DNA of 64,000 bases from Halomontanus rarus (lineage in GTDB: Archaea > Halobacteriota > Halobacteria > Halobacteriales > Natrialbaceae): the NCBI RefSeq assembly GCF_029338335.1, contig NZ_CP119796.1; one strand, given 5' to 3'. Made by a program: the position numbers and the translations under genes. The notes under the pieces are model-generated. The model was not told where the DNA came from. It did no database searches and saw only the letters and a program-made list of their open reading frames with translations. The first letter of the stretch is position 1; each line of letters opens with the position of its first letter. Positions 1 to 8,019 of this stretch are shown piece after piece.

Positions 1-853
1 TTCGGTGTACCATCGCCTCAAGCATCCCAATACTGAATCCTTCTGATTCGGAGGGAAGCGCAATTACATCTGCGTGTTGGTAGACTGTCTGTGGATTTTC
101 GACGAATCCGACAAAATAGACGTTAGCCGAGATTCCGAGTTCTCGAGTGCGTTGAGCGAGTTGTTGTTGTCGCTTAACACGACGCCCAGTCAGTACGAGC
201 TGTGCATTCGGGAACTGGTCCAAGACGGACTGGAAGCTATCGATCAAATCAATCCGGCGTTTTTTCGGATCGTATCTAGCAACGTTTGCGACGATCGGTG
301 CTGTCTCGTTGAGGTTATCCGTCCACTCCAAGTCGGTCCAAGCCACTGATGCCTCTTCACGGATTTTCTCTATGTCGATACAGTTATAAACGATCTCCCT
401 CTTCGAGAGATAGTACGCTGGAAGTGACTTATCTACAGATTCTGAGACGGAAATGGCGAGATCCCCAAATGTTGCAGAGAAAACATCCGCAATCTTCGCT
501 TTTATCGGGCGCATCTCGTAATTTGTGTGGATTGTGTGGATGACCGGAATACCGTGCATCTTGGCTACAGGGCGACCAATCAATCCGGCACTCATCATAT
601 GGGTGTGAACGAGATCGTACCTGTAATTATGGAGATGTCGGTTGAGTGCTCGGGCGGCGTTCAGTGAGATAGGGCGCTCAGCGAGCCGTTTTACTGGAAT
701 ATCCGCTCGTTCAAACGGTTCGATAAGACCGTCTTCTCCACCAAGAAAGGCGACGGTTAACTCGATACGTTCAGAGAGGTGTCGTGCAATCTGATAGCAG
801 ACTCGAGGTGCCCCTCCAGAATCAAGTTTCCCGCTGAGTAATAGAATCTTCAT
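1..853 (-). CDS. GT4 glycosyltransferase, C-terminus cut by window edge
   Basis: Transfers a sugar from a nucleotide-activated donor, probably during surface glycan assembly. The reading frame opens at the ATG at 853 (MKILLLSGKLDSGGAPR, the glycine-rich N-terminal loop of GT-B enzymes) and stays open for 284 codons to the window start. A second-domain motif with the E-x7-E pair (SESEGFSIGMLE) lies near the truncated end, so only the last part of the C-terminal domain is missing. Seen: fold motifs and a TATA-like stretch at 873-884. Known: GT4 family. The acceptor is unknown. Codons are noticeably more AT-rich than in the ribosomal region, suggesting a different origin. Confidence 0.85.
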   Translation of the reverse strand, partial: MKILLLSGKLDSGGAPRVCYQIARHLSERIELTVAFLGGEDGLIEPFERADIPVKRLAERPISLNAARALNRHLHNYRYDLVHTHMMSAGLIGRPVAKMHGIPVIHTIHTNYEMRPIKAKIADVFSATFGDLAISVSESVDKSLPAYYLSKREIVYNCIDIEKIREEASVAWTDLEWTDNLNETAPIVANVARYDPKKRRIDLIDSFQSVLDQFPNAQLVLTGRRVKRQQQLAQRTRELGISANVYFVGFVENPQTVYQHADVIALPSESEGFSIGMLEAMVHR

Positions 854-872
854 TGAAAGAAAATTGTCCCTA

Positions 873-884
873 TATAATAAAAAT
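873..884 (-). promoter_or_regulatory. TATA-like box for the GT4 gene at 853
   Basis: The AT-only run reads TTTATTATATA-like on the minus strand and lies roughly 20-31 nt before the ATG. That fits an archaeal promoter of a leaderless or nearly leaderless transcript. Confidence 0.4.
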
Positions 885-1047
885 ATAACGGATACAAATT
901 ATATATTATATCTATATACGTGAGAAGGTATTTCCTTCCAAACCTTTGGAGGTGATAATGGACAGTTGTTCATAATTCTATTAAAATTGATTTTCAATAG
1001 AACAAGGGGATTCCGATAGAAGAATGGGCGTAAAGAATAGTCGGGAT

Positions 1048-2433
1048 CTACATTTTGTATCCCAAATCTTGAAGCCGTTCTTCCATAGCTTCTGAGAATC
1101 CCTCTCCGAGGGTAGGTAATTGGTCTGGTGACATAAGCAGTTCATTCGCTTCAACTAACAGCGAATTATCTGGTTCTGGGACAGTTGGAGACCGCTCTTT
1201 GGTATCCTGTCGATAATGAATAGAGAGATCGGTATCTCTGAATTCCCACTTGATCTGGTCTCCTGTCTTTATTGGCTGGTGCGTTATTATTTTCTCAGAG
1301 TCGCCCCTAATACTAATTGTGTGGCCGCGATCGTCAAGTGTATCTGAGACGACTACACCAGAATCCTCTGCGAAGATATTGTCCCGTCCACTACGAGCGG
1401 GAAAATCACCTATCTCTATTTCAAGGAAATGTGAGATGATCTCGTGTAACCATGCAAGTGAAACATGCGTCTGAATTCTCTCTCCGTCTTCACCTGGTCG
1501 TCGAACTAAGAGCGGAACATGCAGTAGTTCGTCGTAATGATACTGTCGTGGATGATCACAGACATTGTCACGGTCATACAGTGCCTCGCCGTGATCTGCT
1601 GTGAAGAGTAGTATCGTCTCTTCCCACAGACCTCGTGATTTTAACTGTTCTACCAGTGTGTGTATCTGTGTATCGACGTATCGGAGTGCACTATCATAGC
1701 TGTCTGCATAGTAAGGAGTATACTGGTATCCTGACCGTGCTGCATCGGTCTGAAGTATAGAAGCCGTTCCTTGAGACGATAGTCCTCCTTGTTTTATGGA
1801 GTCCGGGTGTATTGGTGCATGGAGATCCATTAGGTGAGTCCATGCGAAGAACTCGTCTTCAAATTCATCGATAGTAGATAAAAGGTGGTCAAGAACCGTC
1901 TCTGCCCGTTGCGTCGGCCATTCGCTTCGATACTGGCTGTATCGATACGCCGCATACGCAGTGTTGAGAACTCGAGAGTTTCTCAAGCGCATCTGCTCAC
2001 GAATTGTATACAGGTAATCGGCGAGATTCAGCCGACTATCGTCGTTGTTACTTTTGGTATGCGTGTCTTCTCGTAGATTAGTGAACGAATCAAACCCACG
2101 GTCGAAGTTTCGATCCTTCGAAAGATGGGGATTCGAGATTGCCGCTCCAGTTTCGTATCCATTGCTCTTTAAGTGCGTTGCGAGAGTCTTGTCCGTCCCG
2201 ATTGCTTTCCAAGCTGGTTGATTTCCAAATGAACACCCGTTATACGAGTGCTGTGCTGCCAAAATCCCTGGAAGGGATTCGGTGGTATAGGGCCCCGTTG
2301 AGTACGCATGATCAAAGACAAATGATTCGCGAGCGAGACTATCAAGAGTGGGCGTCGTGTTTCTGTGATGTCCGTTGAAGCCACAGCGGTCGTACCGCAA
2401 ACAGTCGACAGTTATCAATAGTATGTTCATCAT
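1048..2433 (-). CDS. Sulfatase/alkaline-phosphatase-fold hydrolase or phosphotransferase
   Basis: A 461-aa protein with the sulfatase N-terminus (NILLITVDCLRYDRCG, with the metal-binding Asp) and the later metal-site motif FTADHGEALYD. The Cys/Ser nucleophile position of sulfatases (C-x-P-x-R) reads T-T-E-S-L, so Thr stands there. Thr is the nucleophile in phosphoglycerol and phosphoethanolamine transferases of this superfamily, so a sulfatase label is unsafe. No signal peptide is visible; the start may be either of two adjacent ATGs. It lies between glycosyltransferases, so a glycan-modifying role is inferred. Codon use is AT-rich like the gene at 1-853. Confidence 0.8.
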   Translation of the reverse strand: MMNILLITVDCLRYDRCGFNGHHRNTTPTLDSLARESFVFDHAYSTGPYTTESLPGILAAQHSYNGCSFGNQPAWKAIGTDKTLATHLKSNGYETGAAISNPHLSKDRNFDRGFDSFTNLREDTHTKSNNDDSRLNLADYLYTIREQMRLRNSRVLNTAYAAYRYSQYRSEWPTQRAETVLDHLLSTIDEFEDEFFAWTHLMDLHAPIHPDSIKQGGLSSQGTASILQTDAARSGYQYTPYYADSYDSALRYVDTQIHTLVEQLKSRGLWEETILLFTADHGEALYDRDNVCDHPRQYHYDELLHVPLLVRRPGEDGERIQTHVSLAWLHEIISHFLEIEIGDFPARSGRDNIFAEDSGVVVSDTLDDRGHTISIRGDSEKIITHQPIKTGDQIKWEFRDTDLSIHYRQDTKERSPTVPEPDNSLLVEANELLMSPDQLPTLGEGFSEAMEERLQDLGYKM

Positions 2434-2607
2434 TTTCCTAATCTAATAGTGTATTCTGCTGGAACGATTCTAATTTCCCTCGGTCCATATTGAACGTAAT
2501 TCTACATTCTATTTATTTATTTGTTTTGGTTGTATTATGTCTCTCTGAACTTGAGATATTATGGTAGGAATCTACGTTCCATCGTGGCAGGTAACTGCTC
2601 GCATAAC

Positions 2608-3111
2608 TCACTCGCGGTCACTCTGGGGGCTACCATACGGGTCGATACCGTATCCGCTATCGGGAAGTTCCGGATCCGGAGTCACAGTGTTCTCCGAGTT
2701 ATCTTCAGTACCCCCGCCAAACGATGGTGGATCAAATTCGGGTTCCTCTTGCGGGTCCGCTTCCGGTGGTGGCTCGTTTACAATCTCCGTTTCAGTCGTC
2801 TTCATTTCGGTCGTCTCCGTTTCGGTCGCCTCTGTCTCTATCTCGAGCGTCCGATTTTCCTCCAGTTCAATTCGAGTGACCGCTCCCGTCTCATTGAGTA
2901 ACTCCGGTATCAAAGAACCTGTTTCGTTCGTCGGGCCACCATCTCGAATGGATGGAGGGTTCGACTCGGTTGATACCGAACCGTAGCCACCGAAATACGT
3001 ATTCTCTGGGTCAGTTTCCGAGATCCACTGCGAAGGACTTCCCACCCCCCACGACGTGGAGAAGAGGCCCACGATGACGAGTGCGAGAAGTTTTCGACGT
3101 TCTATTTCCAT
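2608..3111 (-). CDS. Secreted low-complexity Glu/Thr-rich protein
   Basis: A 167-aa protein of unknown function. The N-terminus is a signal sequence: a basic start (MEIERRK) followed by a hydrophobic stretch LLALVIVGLFSTSWGVG. The mature part has no recognisable fold. It is acidic, with a middle Glu-Thr repeat (TETTEMKTTETE) and a Pro/Asp/Gly-rich tail. The plus-strand reading of the same DNA is Ser-rich and lacks these features, so the minus strand is chosen. It lies upstream of and co-directional with the sulfatase-fold gene, suggesting an extracellular or cell-wall role, which is inference only. Confidence 0.6.
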   Translation of the reverse strand: MEIERRKLLALVIVGLFSTSWGVGSPSQWISETDPENTYFGGYGSVSTESNPPSIRDGGPTNETGSLIPELLNETGAVTRIELEENRTLEIETEATETETTEMKTTETEIVNEPPPEADPQEEPEFDPPSFGGGTEDNSENTVTPDPELPDSGYGIDPYGSPQSDRE

Positions 3112-3620
3112 TTACCTTCTAATTTATTTTGTATACAATAAGTATTTTCCACTGTATTAATATCATAGTATTGTAGTATTCACACTAGTTTTTATTCTTT
3201 GACTACTGTCGCGTTGCACAAGGATAGGCACGAACTCACACCTTTAGTCGTATGATACGCGCCTAAGCTCAACTGTACTTTTCACCGTACGTTTGGTTAC
3301 GTGTGGAAATCTGGTAGTTGACTCGGTGTTTGTCTCGTCAAAAAGTAAGCCGATCACGCCGACTATCGCTAGATAATCAGGTAACTTATCACCATTTCGG
3401 GATCGAGTAATAGTAGCGTGGCACTGCCAGTAGCTGACAGTCCACGAAGCATAGATTCCAACTATCTGAATGGACGGGAGTCACAGAAGAACCTTGGGAA
3501 ACCTACGACTATAGTCGTGGGAGCACGTCACGCTGTCTCAGAGAAAGTGGAAGACACGAAGTACGCAAACGAGTCGACGGGTACAGCCCGTCCAAACGAA
3601 GGGAAAACTGAACCGTTCGA
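3112..3620. other. Intergenic region, mostly unassigned
   Basis: About 500 bases without a convincing intact gene. The left 100 bases are AT-rich and should hold the promoter of the secreted protein at 3111. The right part holds a probable insertion-sequence remnant, listed separately. Confidence 0.5.
3418..3530 (+). pseudogene. Probable remnant of an IS200/IS605 (TnpB) right end
   Basis: An open stretch reads ALPVADSPRSIDSN...LNGRESQ, resembling the variable C-terminal tail of haloarchaeal TnpB proteins. It is followed at 3502-3521 by a hairpin: a perfect 14-nt palindrome ACGACTATAGTCGT flanked by CCT and GGG, then GAGCACGTCACG. Hairpins of the form CCNACGACT-AGTCGTGGG near the right end are usual for these elements. 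The RuvC and zinc-finger parts are absent, so only a scar would remain. The assignment rests on my recognition of the pattern, not on an alignment. Confidence 0.3.
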
Positions 3621-4754
3621 TCACGTCTCGTTGGTGATCCGCTCGTAGATCCGGTTCGTCCGTTCAGCCACACCTTCCCACGAGTACTCTTCGTGAACGA
3701 GCTCGGACGCATTTGCAGCCCACTGCTCGCTCTCACTCGTATTCTCGAGTCCGTATCGGATCGCTGCAGCGAGTTCGTCAGGTGACTCCGGCGGAACGAG
3801 ATAGCCGGTCTCTTCGTGGTCGACGAACTCGGCGATTCCCTCGACGTCGCTCGTAATGACGGGAGCCTCGCCGGCCCAGGCCTCGAGTAACGTCAACGGA
3901 TGACCTTCCCAGACCGACGGTAACACGAACAGACGGGCACGCCGGTAGTACCGCGGAATAGCCTCGTCGGAGACGCGCCCCTCGAAGTTGACGCGGTCGT
4001 CGATGCCGAGTTGCGTCGCCTGTGCTTTCAACTCCTTACTTTTGGGACCCGTTCCGACGATGACGAGATCCGTCTCCGGAATCTCGTCTGCGATCCGGTC
4101 GAAGGCATCGATCAGATCGCTGACCCGCTTTTTCGGCGCGAGTCGACCGAGAAAGAGAATCTCGTCCCGACGGTCGACGTCGACGTCGAATCGCTCGAGG
4201 TCGACGCCGTTGGGGACACACGACAGGCGGTCGTGATGTGCGCCCAGAAGATCCAGATGTTCCGTGTTCACGGAGATGACGTGATCGTAATCGAAGTTGA
4301 GCACGAACTGCCGCTCGAGTCGTCGCTTGACGCCGGCGAATATCGACTCGTCACGACCGACGCCGGAGGTGAGCGCCGTCCCGTGGACGGTAAAGACCGT
4401 CGCGGCGTCCGTCAGTGCCCCGGCAGTCCGTGTCGGAACGGCCGGGAGGAACGTGTGGCCGTGGACGACGTCGAACTTCTCGGTGAGCAGATGGGGGAGC
4501 GGCGTCGCCAACGACGAGACGCGACCAAAGGGATTCCAGTACTCCGCGGACGGCTTCAGTCGATGGACTCGCACGGCACCGTCGGCGAACGTCTCGACGT
4601 CGGTGTACCTCTCACCGTCTTTCTCGAGTGCCCGCGTGTAAATGTCGACCGTGTGGCCGAACTGTTCGGCGAGGGCGATCGAGAGTTCCTTGACGTGGAC
4701 GGGGCCACCACCGGTTCGGGGCCACCAGTCGTCCTGGATCATTGCGATTCGCAT
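3621..4754 (-). CDS. GT4 glycosyltransferase
   Basis: A sugar transferase of the GT-B fold, 377 aa from the chosen ATG at 4754 (MRIAMIQDDWWPRTGGGPVH, the donor/acceptor loop at the extreme N-terminus). An in-frame start nine codons earlier would overlap the upstream gene, while the chosen start leaves a 4-nt gap. The C-terminal domain shows NGVDLERF, FLGRLAPKKR and the E-x7-E motif (WEGHPLTLLE). It is directly downstream of the sulfatase-fold gene at 4759-6030, so the two are almost certainly one transcript. The acceptor and sugar are unknown. Confidence 0.88.
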   Translation of the reverse strand: MRIAMIQDDWWPRTGGGPVHVKELSIALAEQFGHTVDIYTRALEKDGERYTDVETFADGAVRVHRLKPSAEYWNPFGRVSSLATPLPHLLTEKFDVVHGHTFLPAVPTRTAGALTDAATVFTVHGTALTSGVGRDESIFAGVKRRLERQFVLNFDYDHVISVNTEHLDLLGAHHDRLSCVPNGVDLERFDVDVDRRDEILFLGRLAPKKRVSDLIDAFDRIADEIPETDLVIVGTGPKSKELKAQATQLGIDDRVNFEGRVSDEAIPRYYRRARLFVLPSVWEGHPLTLLEAWAGEAPVITSDVEGIAEFVDHEETGYLVPPESPDELAAAIRYGLENTSESEQWAANASELVHEEYSWEGVAERTNRIYERITNET

Positions 4755-4758
4755 CGAA

Positions 4759-6030
4759 TCACTCCCTGTACCCCAGCGCACTCAGTCGTCGCTCGATCTC
4801 CTCGTCGACTTCCCCATCGTCCGACTGTTCCACGCCGTTTTCCCTGCGGACGCGTTCTTCCACGTGCTCCTCGAGTTCGGTTCGAAGCGATCGAGACGTA
4901 CAGTCGGCGAACTCGAGTGAATCGGTTTCTCGATCGCGCTCGCAGAAACAGGCACCGGTTCGGGTCCGCGATGCGTATCGTCGGAGGCCGTCGTCTCCCT
5001 TCTCACCGCGTGCCTGAAGGAATACGGTTCGGTCGTCGTCACTCCTATCTCGCAGGTCGAGTAGCGAGGTCCCCTCGTACTGTTCACCGGTGCCGACTGC
5101 CTGCCCGACCGTTGCGGCAACGTCCAGCGTACTCGCCGGCCTTGAGACCGAGCGATCGGCGCCACCAGGTGGCCGAACCAGCAGCGGGACGTGAGTGATC
5201 TCGTCGTGAAGGTATCGCGGGTGTTCGTAGTACCCGTGTTCGCCGAAGGCGTCACCGTGATCCGCCGTGACGATCAGTAACGATTGGTCGAACAGCTCGC
5301 GATCCCGAAGTTCCTCGAAGAACGCCCCGATTTTGGCGTCGTTGTACCGAATTTCGGCGTCGTAGAGGTCGATCAATAACTCGCGTTCGGTGTCCGTAAT
5401 CGATTCGGGATCCTTGATAGCCCGCTGGTAGAGCGATTGGGCGTCTCGATCGGAAATATCGGTGTCGGTGTACAGGTTGCGATACTCGTCCGGCGGTTCG
5501 TACGGGCCGTGCGTGTCCATGTAGTGGTTCCAGAGAAAGAACGGGCCGTCGTCGCGAACCGAATCGAGCCACGAGAGCGAGCGTTCGTTTATTTCGTCGG
5601 CGCGTGCGTAGTGGCGATTTCGAAGTTTGTCCAGTGCCCGCTGGGCGAGCGCGACGAACTTGTGTTCGCCGAAGTGGAGGTCGTCGTCGAACTCGTCGAA
5701 TCCTCGATCGAAGCCGTAGGCTCGAGAGACGAACGGATTCGAGTGGAATCCGCCAGTCGCGAACCCTTTAGACGAGAGCGTCGACGCGAGCGTGTCCGTC
5801 GCGAGCCGGTAACTCGAGTCGATCGCACAGTCCGGGTACTCTCCCGTGAGGAGCGCCGGAACTGCCTCTCGCGTGTGCGAACTGGCGCTGTACGCGTCGG
5901 TGAACTGGATCGACTCCTCGGCGAACTCGTCGAGAACGGGTGACGTCTCTCGTTCGTAGCCGTAACAGGAGAGGTGATCCGCTCGCAACGCATCCGCAGA
6001 GAGCAAGATCACAGGATCGGATTTGGTCAT
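4759..6030 (-). CDS. Sulfatase/alkaline-phosphatase-fold hydrolase or phosphotransferase
   Basis: A 423-aa protein starting at the ATG at 6030 (MTKSDPVILLSADALRADHL); the open frame runs 20 codons further up, but the TATA-like box at 6056-6062 favours this start. Metal-site motifs are LLSADALRADHL near the N-terminus and IVTADHGDAFGEHG later. The nucleophile region reads T-R-E-A-V-P-A-L-L-T-G, aligning Thr with the sulfatase formylglycine Cys, as in its paralogue at 1048-2433. It probably acts with the glycosyltransferase downstream on a surface glycan or phosphoglycan. The substrate cannot be told. Confidence 0.82.
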   Translation of the reverse strand: MTKSDPVILLSADALRADHLSCYGYERETSPVLDEFAEESIQFTDAYSASSHTREAVPALLTGEYPDCAIDSSYRLATDTLASTLSSKGFATGGFHSNPFVSRAYGFDRGFDEFDDDLHFGEHKFVALAQRALDKLRNRHYARADEINERSLSWLDSVRDDGPFFLWNHYMDTHGPYEPPDEYRNLYTDTDISDRDAQSLYQRAIKDPESITDTERELLIDLYDAEIRYNDAKIGAFFEELRDRELFDQSLLIVTADHGDAFGEHGYYEHPRYLHDEITHVPLLVRPPGGADRSVSRPASTLDVAATVGQAVGTGEQYEGTSLLDLRDRSDDDRTVFLQARGEKGDDGLRRYASRTRTGACFCERDRETDSLEFADCTSRSLRTELEEHVEERVRRENGVEQSDDGEVDEEIERRLSALGYRE

Positions 6031-6055
6031 CGTACATAGTATATGTATTTGAGGG

Positions 6056-6062
6056 CTTAATA
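6056..6062 (-). promoter_or_regulatory. TATA-like box for the gene at 6030
   Basis: Minus-strand TATTAAG lies 26-32 nt before the ATG at 6030, the spacing of a leaderless archaeal transcript. Confidence 0.5.
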
Positions 6063-6285
6063 CGTTTATTCTTCGTAGATGAAGTAGCAATGTATTCGGT
6101 GTTTTTCGTTCCGATGCAGTGATTCTCTTGGAAACAATCCCTCTCCGAGGGATAACGATGAGTTGTCAGTTGTGAATTCGGGCTAGAGTTGCTCACCAGA
6201 GGCTCACCCTCAGAACTCATAAATATATTGTATTCTAGTATAAATTCGAAATACTATTAGTGTAGGTAAAACGTTGGTGTTCGTA

Positions 6286-7407
6286 ATGCGAGTGGCTTTC
6301 GTCTCGAACGTCGTCTACCCCTTCGTCAAGGGAGGTGCCGAAAAACGGATCCACGAAATCGGGACCCGGCTCGCCGCCGACGGCCACGATGTCACCATCT
6401 ACGGCCGTCACTTCTGGGACGGGCCACGGGTGACCACCCACGAGGGCGTCACACTCTACGGGGTTGCCCCCGCTACGGAACTGTACACCGACGACCGTCG
6501 ATCGATCACCGAGGCGATAGACTTCTCCGCCCGGCTCCTCCCCGACCTCCGGCGGAACGTCGACGATCACGATATCGTCGTCGCGTCCGTCTTCCCCTAC
6601 TTTCCGGTTCTCGCCTCGAAGCTCACGACGCTTCGGACGGACACCCCCCTGGTCACCACCTGGCACGAAGTCTGGCTCGACTACTGGGACGGGTATCTCG
6701 GCCGTCTCGCCCCGTTCGGAAAGGTTACCGAGCGACTCACTGCGTACACGCCCCACGAACCGATCGCCGTCTCGGGTGTCACCGCCGACCGACTCGCTCA
6801 GATTGGCCCCTCACGAGACGAGATCGACGTCGTTCCAAACGGCATCGATTTCGATCAGATTCACGATACCGACCCCGCGACGGACGGATTCGACGTCCTC
6901 TTCGCCGGACGCCTGATCGCGGACAAGAACGTCGGACTCCTCCTCGAGGCGTTCGACCGCCTCGAGCGCGACGACGTCACCCTCGGAATCGTCGGCGACG
7001 GCCCCGAGCGGGAGCGACTCGAGGCGAAGGCACGCGGCCTCGAAAGCGCATCCCGGATCACGTTCGAGGGCTTTCTCGAGGAGTACGACGACGTTCTCGC
7101 CCAGATGCGCGCTGCGACCGTCTTCGCGTCCCCCTCGACCCGCGAGGGGTTCGGGATCACGTACGCCGAGGCGATGGCCGCAGACTGTACCGTCATCGCA
7201 GTCGACCACCCCGAGTCGGCGGCGGGTGAGGTGATCGGCGACGCCGGATTCGTCGTCGAACCGACGGTCGACGTCCTCGCGGACGTTCTCGAGCGAGCGA
7301 TCGCCGACGAGCGGCCGTCGACAGATCCCGTCGATGCCGCCGCACGGTACGACTGGGACCGGGTAACAGCGCGCGCTCAGGAGACGTATCGGACTGCGCT
7401 GGAGTGA
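6286..7407 (+). CDS. GT4 glycosyltransferase
   Basis: A 373-aa GT-B sugar transferase. The ATG at 6286 (MRVAFVSNVVYPFVKGGAEKR) puts the glycine-rich acceptor loop at the usual place; a TTG four codons earlier is less likely. The C-terminal half has VPNGIDFDQIH, FAGRLIADKN and the E-x7-E pair (REGFGITYAE). It is divergent from the sulfatase-fold gene, with 255 AT-rich bases between them that must hold both promoters. It is probably part of the same surface-glycan locus. Confidence 0.9.
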   Translation: MRVAFVSNVVYPFVKGGAEKRIHEIGTRLAADGHDVTIYGRHFWDGPRVTTHEGVTLYGVAPATELYTDDRRSITEAIDFSARLLPDLRRNVDDHDIVVASVFPYFPVLASKLTTLRTDTPLVTTWHEVWLDYWDGYLGRLAPFGKVTERLTAYTPHEPIAVSGVTADRLAQIGPSRDEIDVVPNGIDFDQIHDTDPATDGFDVLFAGRLIADKNVGLLLEAFDRLERDDVTLGIVGDGPERERLEAKARGLESASRITFEGFLEEYDDVLAQMRAATVFASPSTREGFGITYAEAMAADCTVIAVDHPESAAGEVIGDAGFVVEPTVDVLADVLERAIADERPSTDPVDAAARYDWDRVTARAQETYRTALE

Positions 7408-7749
7408 TATTCGGCTCACTGATGAAGACGAAAATGAAAACGTCGTGATTTCCGCGAGTGGCCACATCGAGACCATGCGTCACTTCAACACGCGTCCCCC
7501 GGTTCATCGAGCGGTTTGGGTGGGAACCGGAGAATCTAACCGAAACCCCGCCGGAATCCAGAGACGTCGCGTGGCACGACGGTTCGGGGGACATTCGGAA
7601 GGGTTGTGTTTCGAGGCTGACGGAGTGTGGTACAACGTGAGAGGTCAGGAAACGTTCTGATAACACATTCCGTGAACCGCCTTGGGGTCAAGTCATTCGA
7701 AATTTTTCGACCCTTCATTATCGAGCGACACCGTTGGTTTCGTGGACGG

Positions 7750-7852
7750 CGAGGGATCGTTGATCCCTCGAGTAGTCGGCGCGAATCGCCGACGACATCG
7801 CGAAGTAACGCTTCGCTCAGTCACGGGGATCTTCGATTTGTCGAACGATCCC
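7750..7852. repeat. Four tandem stem-loops
   Basis: Four inverted repeats follow one another. They are 7750-7758/7762-7770 (perfect 9-bp stem CGAGGGATC, loop GTT), 7775-7781/7787-7793 (perfect 7-bp stem GTCGGCG), 7800-7805/7811-7816 (6-bp stem GCGAAG) and 7826-7836/7841-7852 (GGGATC plus TTCGA, loop TTTG, one bulged C). They could be a structured RNA, an element end or a terminator-like block; the sequence alone does not decide. Confidence 0.5.
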
Positions 7853-7984
7853 GGGGTACGCGGCCTGCTCCGCCTGTAGATATAGATCACGGTGATTAGA
7901 CAACACTCGAGTCACCGGCTCTACGGCCGTCTGATCGTAGACTCTGATTACCTGCCGATATAATGCGTAAATGTATAGATCAAA

Positions 7985-7990
7985 TTTATA
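7985..7990 (+). promoter_or_regulatory. TATA box of the first lasso operon
   Basis: TTTATA sits 30-35 nt before the TTG start at 8020, in an AT-rich patch. It would drive the nucleotidyltransferase and ABC exporter genes. Confidence 0.5.
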
Positions 7991-8019
7991 ATGCCAGGGA
8001 CCATACTTTCAAATAAAAT

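Larger units (their letters stand above)
7408..8019. other. Long intergenic region
   Basis: About 600 bases with no convincing intact gene. Short open frames near 7440-7660 (one reads FIERFGWEPENLTETPPE) could be a decayed gene but match no family I recognise. The middle holds a run of four hairpins, listed separately. The right end is AT-rich and holds the promoter of the lasso operon. Confidence 0.5.

Noticed and set aside
2561..2986. Plus-strand Ser/Gly-rich frame opposite the secreted protein
   Set aside because: No signal peptide or domain; the minus strand has a proper signal sequence.
7440..7660. A possible decayed gene reading FIERFGWEPENL
   Set aside because: Too short and without a recognisable family; kept only as a note in the intergenic entry.
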